From positions 164,515,406 to 164,579,405 of the forward strand of contig OY757011.1 of assembly GCA_963580285.1 (NCBI GenBank): 64,000 bases of DNA. The letters are read 5' to 3'. Positions 55,781-64,000 of the stretch are shown piece after piece (the stretch's first letter is position 1; the number at the start of each line of letters is the position of its first letter). The stretch comes from Lucinisca nassula (Eukaryota > Mollusca > Bivalvia > Lucinida > Lucinidae). A program made the position numbers and the translations under genes. A model generated the notes under the pieces. The model saw only the letters and a program-made list of their open reading frames with translations, was not told where the DNA came from and did no database searches.

Positions 55781-57164
55781 CAAGGCTTTTTTTTAGCTGC
55801 GACTGTGTGATGATGATTGTGAATCGGACTACATGTATATATGGAACAGTATTAAGGTAAAAACTCAATTATGCAATGTGCAATTACAAAATGAATTGTT
55901 GAAACCGCACTTTGCATTATGAACCTTTCCATATCTTACTACTTTATTCGAATATGCAACATGCACATTCTAATTTGAGACCTTTGTATTTTAATATGGC
56001 ATTTGGAGGTCCTATTTTGCAATATTCAGTTTCGATTCTGCTGTGGTTAGACGGGGTACCAGTCATTGAGGTGACGGTAACGGTCGGTAATGTCCGTGGA
56101 TTTGCCGTATTTTTTTCCGATGACAAGCGTCCGTTTGAGAAGATCGCATTCGCTTTTCCAGGGGCAAAATTCAAGCCAGCAGTAATAAATTCTATCCGGC
56201 TATATAATAATTCGGATATTTACAATAATGTGTACGTTTGCATCTTTAAAAAAAATTACAGCGGGGTTCCTTATTTATATATTTATGAGAAACAGGATTT
56301 TTATTTAAAAGTTAATACTTGTTTGACGAAGGGGAAAGTACTCTATCGTTGAATATTTACTAAAATAAATTACCATGTGCCGAATCCATGGATTCGAAAT
56401 GAGCATAGATTGTTAAAATTGATTAATTCATACAATTTTCATCAATCTGATCCTTCTGAGGTGTTACTTATAAAGATAATAGTTACTAATTGCAACCTCA
56501 CTCAAAACTCAAATGCTTGGATATTATAGAAGTATGTATATGTCCGCTCAGGGAGTAACTGCGAGATGGTCTCCCTGTTCGCGGGCATGGATTCGTTCCC
56601 TGGGACCTTACCAGCTGACCGTGCGGGAAACTGGTAAACAACAACCAGTGCCTCTATTCCCATTGTTACTCTGATGAACATTACTTACTCATACTCAGCC
56701 CCGACCCACAACCATAGAAACGCGCCTGTGGCCACAATGACAGCTGTCGTATTCATATGTCCGTCTGTCGTCATAAGTTAGACTTGGGCATGATGGCTTT
56801 CATCCAACAGAATCACAACGCAAAAAAAAGCTAGTCGTCTGTCAGTTCGTCCGTCCGTCTCTCTTCAGCCAGCAAAACCTTGCTGAGCTAGTGTCGCGAC
56901 TGTCTTAACCAGCCTACTACATATTTCTTGAAGTTCTACATGTAACGATTTGGCAAATGGAGTGGCTGAATCCAAACCATTTTGTACTTACATGTATTTC
57001 CATGTATTAGGTCTACGCCAAAGTTTTATCTTCTTCTTGTTTTATTACAGTTAGACCGCGTACAGCGTACCCAGGTTTACCTGGCGGAACTTAACGACAT
57101 TATTTATTTATTTATTCACTTATTATTAAAGTGTACAGAATCTAGAAAAAAATGTTTTTGATGC

Positions 57165-57450
57165 ATTATATTTGTACATTTTACCGCCGAAAAATACAAC
57201 AACAAAAATTGTAAGATGAAAAGTCGTGATGATATTTTTCTGACTGTTGCTTAAAATATACATTTTGGGTACACGTAGAAGCGCCTTTTCGATGCGGTTC
57301 TAACGAGTACCCACAATCTATATTTTGGAGTAGAAATGAGAAAAATAATGTTTACTCCTGTAAATCCCACTTTTACTCTATAAAAGTGGGGATCAAGTGT
57401 GTGTGTGTGTTTGGGGGGGGGGGGGGGGGGGGGGGTCAGAATTATAAAGA
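57165..57450. mobile_element. Family C MITE, decayed, with G tract
   Basis: Hairpin about 57266-57322, left arm worn (GGGTACACGTAGAAGCGCC) and right arm intact (GCGGTTCTAACGAGTACCCA). A (GT)n tract and a run of 23 G (57413-57435) have grown in its right flank. Confidence 0.78.
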
Positions 57451-57499
57451 TGTGTTTAATGGTGGGATGCGCTTGGTGTGTGAGTGCGTTTTTAGTTTT

Positions 57500-57642
57500 A
57501 CGTCTCACCAACAGCTAAGGTCATACGGAGATGGGACCTGGGTTTAAAGACTGATCCGAAATTCTGGAGAAGCCCGGGGTCGATCCTCCGGTCACTGGTT
57601 ACTAAGGCGAGTAGCATAACCACAACACCACAGAGGCTTCCA
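57500..57642 (-). mobile_element. SINE S5 (minus)
   Basis: Minus strand GAAGCCTCTGTGGTGTTGTG, B-box-like GATCGACCCC, and GTCCCATCTCCGTATGACC. Confidence 0.72.
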
Positions 57643-57882
57643 GCGCTTGATATGTTACATTGTAGCAGGTGCGGGTTTTCCACCTGCACTCCGGTATGAA
57701 AGTATTTGCTTCGCGTTGTGTTTTGTCAAAAAGGTGGAAACCTTTGCGTTTTGTCACTTGAAGCCAAAAATCTAGTATAAAAAGTCAGATAGTTTTCTAT
57801 TTTCTTAAAAATTAATGAATGCATTTAACACAAACAGTTACGAACATCTATATAAACATGTGACAAAATAAACAGGGAATCA

Positions 57883-58148
57883 GACCCCCGGCCCTCGGGG
57901 CTTGAAGAAATAGATGGGCTGCATGAACTGAAACCGACCCGCTCACCAGTACTGGTAAACCGCTTAGAGGATCTAAGTCTACCGAGCCAAAGCGGTGCTT
58001 ACAAACCCTATTGGTTTCATTGGGCGACAGGGCTTTGATATGTCATTTCATCTCAGTGTCGGGTAAAAGTCCCACAAAAGTGGAAGCAAAGTCTCCAAAA
58101 TGACCTATATTGTGTTGACGGTGACGTTAAATCATCAAATCAAACAAC
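57883..58148 (+). mobile_element. SINE S1
   Basis: CCCCCGGCCCTCGGGGCTTG to GTGACGTTAAATCATCAAAT plus CAAACAAC. Internal deletion in the head (GCTGCATGAACTGAAACCGA). Confidence 0.82.
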
Positions 58149-58968
58149 ATAACCAAAATGCCTAGTTTTAGAAATTCCGTTGGATATGCCCTAAATCAGA
58201 AATAAATGTTAGAGGGAACGTAAGTTGTAGTTCATCTGAAAGCATTTTCACGAAAGAGAGTTGTAGCTATGTTTGCTTTCAAGTGATCATAAAGGAGCAG
58301 TCTCACAAAGGTCTACACGATTAGGACAGGCGTTTCTGTGCCATACAAAATTAGTATAAGTATTTACAACAAATTTATATTTTAGAGGTGCAATGGCCTG
58401 AATACATTTGCGATATATTTAGATAAAACTTGGACACAAAACAAACCAAGTAAAGCTGATTCCTGGTCTGACATATAAAATAAAAATTATGTGTAAATGA
58501 TTTTATCGGGAAGGGTGTAGTGTCCCCAAATCGTCCGTTTTATGCCAAAAATATAGTTCTCTCATTTCTTTCACTCCTCCGTGTCACCAATACGCTTGCA
58601 GATTTTTTTGGGTATCTGCCGAATACAGGCGGACGTTTACGGGAACGGTACGAAAGAACGATCACAGCGCCACTGAACGAGAATAATGGGAACTAGAAGA
58701 AGCAGAATCGGAATTTCAAGTTGCAAAATAGGACGAGAAACAGAAAGAAAACTACACAAATTCCAAAATCAGACTACAAAAATGAATATCATAATGCAGT
58801 GTTGCACAATTGTAACTGAATATAGCATAACACAATATCAAAATTGCATATTGCAATCTCAATGTTGCATAATTGAGTTTTTACCTAAATACTGTTCCAT
58901 ATGTATAGGGAGGGAGGGATAAATTGCCGACTCCATCTATCCTGGATATTGTTACACCATTACGTAAA

Positions 58969-59236
58969 CACGCCTATACAAATACATTGCCACCTTTATC
59001 GCCGAAAAAAAGAAAATTTTATGATGAAAAATTGTGATCTTTATCTTATTTCTGCTCAAAATACAGATTGTGGGCACTCGTTAGAACCGCCTCATCGAGG
59101 CGGTTCTAACGAGTACCCACAATCTATATTTTAGAGCAGAAATAAGAAAAATAAGGTATACCCCAGGAAACCCCATTTTTACTATATAAAAGTGGGGTTC
59201 AAGGTGGTCAAAATTATAAAGGCGTGTTTTCGTGAT
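58969..59236. mobile_element. Family C palindromic MITE, copy C11
   Basis: Ends ATTACGTAAACACGCCTATA and TATAAAGGCGTGTTTTCGTG; hairpin 59068-59122, perfect through GCACTCGTTAGAACCGCCTC. Confidence 0.88.
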
Positions 59237-59543
59237 AACAGATTCAGCAAAACAGAGGTAGTAACTAATTTGTCTCAATATGTAGACTGAAGTGAGCCGA
59301 CGCAGCACAAATATACTCTAATTGGAAGCAAGAAATACACACTATCTTTTATTATAATGATAGGTCAGAAACGTTTTGATTTTGTCTCATGTAGGCTGGT
59401 CTTTGTGAAGGGTTTTATGTGTCCATGCTCTTTTTGGTCGACTTTTTGACAATCGTCGAAACGTTACTAATTACAGTATCTTTTCGTTGTTGGTGTCCAC
59501 GTGTCGACCACTGATTTGTAGTTAATCAAAGTAACGGTTATTT

Positions 59544-59762
59544 GAGCCCCGCCAAGCGAATTTGTCATGACAAATTTTAACTGCGCATGCCCAGCCATTC
59601 AGAGGGGCCAGGGATATGGCTTTCTGTCTGAAGGTTCCTCTTGATACACTGCTTGTATGAGCGAGCAGCGAAGGTTCTGGCGAGACTGCGCGGATGCGCA
59701 GGCTCGCCTGAACATTCGCTGCTCGCATAGGCGATAAGTACCAAAATCGCTTGACGGGACCC
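59544..59762 (-). mobile_element. Family E MITE, target duplication ATTT
   Basis: GAGCCCCGCCAAGCGAATTT to AAAATCGCTTGACGGGACCC; ATTT at 59540-59543 and 59763-59766. Contains the internal stem GAGCAGCGAAGGTTCTGGCG...CGCCTGAACATTCGCTGCTC. Confidence 0.93.
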
Positions 59763-60059
59763 ATTTATAGAAAATTGCTGCGACATTCTTATCGTTAGGT
59801 CAGAGCATTGCGTAAGAAGGCTGGATTTGAATCATGTGGTCTGGCAAACAAAGTAGATCTAAACCAGGCACCAAAGAACGCCGGACCAGTGTGTACACTG
59901 TTTGCCTACAGTACAAGCGTTTATTTGTAAGTCTCAATTCAGGACCATTTACCAGCCTACACTCAAGAGATAATCGTGCAACTGTACTCTCAGTGCTTTG
60001 ATTTCTGTGTAGAAATTAAATGGACAGACTGAAAAAAAGTTTTCACCCTGAAATGAGAT

Positions 60060-60270
60060 AAGCTGCGTCGTGTAAAAGTAGAAGGGCAGTCAATGATCAT
60101 GAGTCACCTTCCATACAATTTACCAACGGCAAAGGTTTGAAACATTACAAACAGAAAGAAAAAAGAAGAGTTTCAGGCTTTCCCTCACCAAACTGGCCAA
60201 ACGACTATCAAAAATACCATAAGGACAATAAACCCCAAATAGAAGCACGGTCTTGGTACGGTCATTAAAC
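60060..60270. repeat. Family M relative
   Basis: GGGCAGTCAATGATCATGAG, AACATTACAAACAGAAAGAA and GGTCTTGGTACGGTCATTAA follow the order seen at 53630-53900. Confidence 0.5.
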
Positions 60271-60419
60271 TTATTTTACTGTGGGAAGGGGGGTGGGGTG
60301 GGGACTAAAATCTATTTAATGGCATTTGCGAACAAAGCTGCAGATTAGCCAATGCATCCTATCAGCTCCTTTCTTATTACTGGTTGGATTGTACAATGTC
60401 TTTATTTTCTATAACTTAA

Positions 60420-60668
60420 TGGAAATGGGAACATCTGGCTGATTTTTCAAATATTTTTCAAAGGGAGACAACTTTCGGGACTTACTGTTCGCTTATCTAT
60501 AAGCCCTGTCCCGCTGAAAAAAAATGGTCTACTCTTAAAGGAAAGAATTTGCTCCTTAGGAGCAAATTCTTTCCTTTAAAAGTTGAACCCTATTGACATG
60601 GGAGTCAAAAATACTTTTGCATGATACTTTTGCAGGAGTTGCCTTCCCTGAAAGTGTTCCCATTCCCC
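60420..60668. mobile_element. Family D hairpin MITE, complete
   Basis: TTAA at 60416-60419 and 60669-60672; ends TGGAAATGGGAACATCTGGC and AAAGTGTTCCCATTCCCC. Hairpin AAAGGAAAGAATTTGCTCCT plus complement around 60536-60582. Best-preserved family D copy. Confidence 0.9.
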
Positions 60669-60725
60669 TTAAGTTTCAAAACTGTTGCTGTATCTTACCT
60701 TTTCAAAACTCTCAACAAGTGCATG

Positions 60726-60974
60726 TAATGAACACCTCCCTAAACCCCGCTTTATATAGAGAAAACTAGGGTTTACATGGGTATACATTATTTTTTCTTA
60801 TTTCTGCCCCAAAACATAGCTTGTGGGTACTCGTTAGAACCGCCTCCATGAGGCGGTTCTAACGAGCAGCCACAACCTATGTTTGGAGTACTAATAAGGA
60901 AAACATTACAAATTTTCATCGGACAATAACCATTTTGGAGATGTGAAAGAATGCATAGGGTGTGTTTTCGCAAT
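60726..60974. mobile_element. Family C palindromic MITE, copy C12
   Basis: TTATATAGAGAAAACTAGGG; hairpin 60822-60877 with stem ACTCGTTAGAACCGCCTC; right end GGTGTGTTTTCGCAATGG. Confidence 0.83.
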
Positions 60975-61105
60975 GGACTTGTTTCTCTCGATGCGGCTGA
61001 AAACGTGGTCCATATTGTAGGACGTCGAGATTACCTTTCGTCTTTTTACGTAGCACAGTTACTGTAACCCTTTTCGTTGCTGATGTTAATGTGACTATCA
61101 CTTAT

Positions 61106-61414
61106 GTGTTTGTTTGTTTGTTTGAATTGGGGTTTAACGTCCCCGTCAACACTATTTAGATAATTTTGGAGACGTTGCTTCAGGTTTTGTGGGACATTTA
61201 TCCGACATTGAGATGAAATGACATCTCAAGCCCTGTCGCCCAATAAAACCGGAAGGCTCATGTGCAAAGGACGATCTGACTCACACCATTTTGCCTGGGC
61301 AGGCTTAGTTCTTCTAAGCGGTTCACCAGTACAGTACTCGTGGTCAGATTCAGCTCTGCGTGGAAGCACCATGCACCCCAATCTATTTCTCCAAGCCCCG
61401 ATAGGCGGGGGCGA
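61106..61414 (-). mobile_element. SINE S1, full copy (minus)
   Basis: (TTTG)n tail side at 61106, GGGGTTTAACGTCCCCGTCA, head ending TCTCCAAGCCCCGATAGGCG. Confidence 0.87.
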
Positions 61415-61516
61415 TATGTATTTATAAAAAAAAGCCTCGATATTCTTATCGCTGTGATGTCAGCGTGTCAGTGAAGGAGGGAATCTGTAAAATCTGCACC
61501 GGAAGCACGTGGTGGA

Positions 61517-61608
61517 CTTGGCAAACAGTGTAGACCTTGATCATTCGCCACAAAAGCGGCGTCGGATCAGGGTTTACACTGCTTACAGTGCGGGAATGTA
61601 AGGGTTAA
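61517..61608. mobile_element. Family A-related hairpin, right end TTAA
   Basis: CTTGGCAAACAGTGTAGACC, stem CGCCACAAAAGCGGCG (imperfect), AAGGG-TTAA at 61605-61608. Confidence 0.65.
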
Positions 61609-62034
61609 ACAAACAGGGTAAGTTCCCGTTCAGGACCATTTTTTCATCCGTACTCAGAGACATTCGATCCTCCAGTGCTGTTAGTGCTCTTTGATGATAA
61701 GAATCTTTACATTCAATATTGTGCAATGAAATGGAATCACTTTGAATACAGCCATACAGCCATCAATCCACAAAGGAGATAAGATTTCCAAGAAAGCTAG
61801 ATTTTGTCTGCTGATAATAACGGTTATATATTATGCAGTTGGAAGTAATAAAATCGGTCGAATCACTTTTGATACGACCACTAATATACATGTAGACGTT
61901 AGATAGAAATAGCTGATTAAATTATATATCATGCAGTTTGATACAAATCTGTGACAATCATCGAGGCATCACTTTAGTGTCCGTTGCTGGTAAGGTCGTA
62001 GAGTCCTCGACTGAATAAACACTCTAACAGTCAG

Positions 62035-62520
62035 CCAAAATTTATTTTCAGGAAGACAGGGGAACACTTGATATGATCTTCACAGCAAGGGTAGCTTCAA
62101 GAGGGGTGCAAGGAACAGAATATGGATCTCTACATGACCTTTGTTTACCTTACCAAAGCATGTGACTCAGTATAGACTATAGGCCGTGACAATCTTTGGA
62201 AAACCATGGTAAAGTATGCCTGTCCATAGCATAGAGTTTATAGCATTCCACGATGGTATGCTTGCACGGGTGCAAACTGATCCAATCCCTGTGACAACGG
62301 AGTCAAGCAAGGCTGTGTACAATCGCTAACGCTGTTCAGCATGATGTTGTTGCTGTGCTCACTGATGCTTTTTAGGATGGTGACAATGATATACCTATAT
62401 GTATCGCTTTGATCCTTGGAAGATTGTAACGTAAGTTCAGATACTAGACGCGTTCCTCCTTGCTGATAACGTGAAAAGGGGTGCACCGACAGAAGAAAAG
62501 ATGCAAAAAGGCGTGGTTCA
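62035..62520 (+). pseudogene. LINE reverse transcriptase fragment, degenerate
   Basis: Plus strand, shifting frames: pieces resembling the RT palm of the same LINE family as at 55061, including LYMTF-like and TKHVTQ (fingers) near 62130-62175, FHDGMLARVQTD near 62245, a KQGC-like segment near 62308, and LLADNV near 62463, which stands where an active RT has YADD. Catalytic residues are lost and there are many stops and frameshifts. About 160 codons of a domain that is normally over 250. Confidence 0.72.
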
Positions 62521-62629
62521 AGTATTTATTATATACATGTATATGATTGGCTAACAATCACCCAACCAGTCAAGCTTAATCAACATATATGTGATAAAGA
62601 TCTTCCCCTTTAAAGCTGGAACTGATCCA

Positions 62630-62793
62630 TTTCCAATTTTAGCGGATGTCAGGTTACTTTTGATTGCTTACCAAAGTACCACTACTTGAAATTATGTAGA
62701 CCCTGACTGGACGCCGCGCTCCTCGGCGTCTGATCTGGGACTGCGCTATTTTCTTATGCCCATCTATGAGATACTAGGCATATGTGGGTTTAT
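62630..62793. mobile_element. Family A-related hairpin, worn
   Basis: TTTCCAATTTTAGCGGATGT, TGTAGACCCTGACTGGACGC, stem GACGCCGCG/CTCGGCGTC, CATATGTGGG at the right. TTAA lost. Confidence 0.6.
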
Positions 62794-62825
62794 GCAGTTG
62801 TCTGTACAGGGCTATTTGTCGACTC

Positions 62826-63090
62826 ATCACGAAAACACGCGTATATAATTTCGACGCCCTCTAACCCCACTTTTATATAGTAAAACGGGGGTTTACCTTA
62901 TTTTCTTATTTCTGCTAAAATATAGATTGTGGGTACTCGTTAGAACCGCCTCATCGAGGCAGTTCTAACGAGTACCAACAATCTATATTTTAAGCAGAAA
63001 TAAGAAAAATATCACAATTTTTCATCTTAAAATGTTCGTATTTTCGGCGGTAAAAATAACATTGTATTTGTATAGGCGTGTTTTCGTAAT
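62826..63090. mobile_element. Family C MITE, C13, reversed flanks
   Basis: Ends CACGAAAACACGCGTATATA and TGTATAGGCGTGTTTTCG. The TTATATAGTAAAACGGGGG block is on the left and the AATTTTTCATCTTAAAATG block on the right, opposite to C8, C9 and C11. Hairpin 62926-62982. Confidence 0.87.
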
Positions 63091-63609
63091 GTTATAAAGA
63101 CTAAATCTGCTTATTAAAGCATATTTAGAAGGTTGCAGTTATTCTTTTTTTTTGTATGTTCCAAACCCAGTATCCTCTAGTAAGATACCACCTTCTGAAC
63201 TGTTCAAAAGTGGTTTTAAATACGACTTTTGAATAGTTCCAAAGGTGGTCTTAATAAAGGAATGTTGCTTACATATGACTTGGAAATTTAATAAACACAC
63301 AGGCTAATGAATGTGAAACCAGAGACAGATATCCTTTGAATTCCAAAATTTTAAAATAAAACCTTTCTTGACCCGCCAAATCTGAAGCATTTCAATTTAT
63401 ACAATCCTGGACACATTCTTTATGTCAGTGATAAGATGGATATTGCCATCAAAAATTCCCATCATTTCATGAATATTTCATGACCTTGGCTAAAAACTAC
63501 ATTATATGCTTGACGTTATGGTTATGGATACTAGCGCTCTAATGAAAGTGGATTACAACTAGCCTCATAATGGGTAATCTGCTCCGTATCAAATGTCAGA
63601 AAAGTACAT

Positions 63610-63751
63610 GATTACGAAAACACGCCTATACAAATACATCGTAACCTTTATCGCCGAAAAAATGAAAATTTTAAGATGAAAATTTCTATATTTTTCTTAT
63701 TTCAGCTCAAAATATAGATTGTGGGTACTCGTTAGAACCGCCTCATCGAGC
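63610..63751. mobile_element. Family C MITE, broken at the hairpin tip
   Basis: ATTACGAAAACACGCCTATA to GTTAGAACCGCCTCATCGAG, then an abrupt change to CATGTCGAACTTTAACGG. The right arm and flank are missing. Confidence 0.83.
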
Positions 63752-64000
63752 ATGTCGAACTTTAACGGACATCCAGGTAACTGCTGTACATAGATTTATA
63801 TAGGAACTTGATAATTATTGCCCCATAAAACAAAAAAAACAAAACTTTTAGGAATATATTTTCTGTGCAAGCGGCTCGTGATTTTACATTCTTTTTCAAA
63901 TATCCACATATATTTTTCATGCAATTTTATGAACAACTTTTTAGTCCTTTTTACATATATTTGGAAGCACCCTCTCAATGTATAGAATATATAGTAAAAC
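63752..64000. other. Unclassified end of window
   Basis: AT-rich sequence with no recognised repeat or gene. Confidence 0.5.

Larger units (their letters stand above)
55840..58901. mobile_element. 3.06-kb element with long terminal inverted repeats
   Basis: Ends TATGGAACAGTATTAAGGTA and (right, reversed) TATGGAACAGTATTTAGGTA, followed on both sides by AAAACTCAATTATGCAA. Similarity between the arms continues in patches for about 300 bp (TCCTATTTTGCAA...CGATTCTGCT). Flanked by TGTATA at 55834-55839 and 58902-58907. The interior has SINE and MITE insertions. The 146-codon ORF at 55912-56352 has no recognisable domain. No transposase is visible, so it is non-autonomous. Confidence 0.75.

Noticed and set aside
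55912..56352. 146-codon ORF
   Set aside because: It starts within a terminal inverted repeat and has no recognisable domain. It is kept only as a remark under the element at 55840.

Overview
The window looks like nuclear DNA of a bivalve-type mollusc. The only recognisable host gene is the 3' end of mitochondrial aconitase (ACO2), split by spliceosomal introns. Almost everything else is transposon-derived: tRNA-headed SINEs, TTAA-flanked hairpin MITEs, and long tandem elements that open with AGCTCAC. The phylum assignment is inference from ACO2 similarity and the repeat style. No species can be named from the sequence alone.

Layout. 1-10692: the last three coding exons of ACO2 (270-402, 975-1096, 10558-10692, plus strand). 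The final intron is about 9.5 kb and is packed with SINEs, MITEs, a non-autonomous hAT element and two tandem-repeat elements. 10693-19800: intergenic MITEs and SINEs and an AGCTCAC-type array. 19830-22890: a 3 kb minisatellite with units of about 26-30 bp. 22900-31450: palindromic MITEs, a SINE whose interior has expanded into a 58-59 bp minisatellite, and a tandem pair of foldback elements. 31450-41900: copies of one repeat-rich block (X), with a nested stack in which an intact Merlin transposon (331-aa transposase) sits inside element H, which sits inside an inverted X copy. 42000-49200: large foldback or palindromic elements and one orphan exon-like ORF. 50106-51422: a complete mariner element with an uninterrupted DD34D transposase. 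53300-64000: decayed LINE fragments, a 3 kb long-TIR element, and more MITEs and SINEs.

I see no operon-like or defence-like gene system. The most interesting signals concern mobile DNA. One MITE superfamily keeps its hairpin while the stem bases change in matched pairs. Another MITE family has a perfect 4-bp target duplication in all five copies. The nested elements have recoverable empty sites. An apparently recent Merlin and a mariner, both with open transposases, could supply activity in trans.

Family labels used here (A, C, D, E, F, H, S1-S7, T1, T2, X, M) are mine, for cross-reference only. All coordinates were read by eye, so repeat boundaries without a stated TIR or TSD are approximate.
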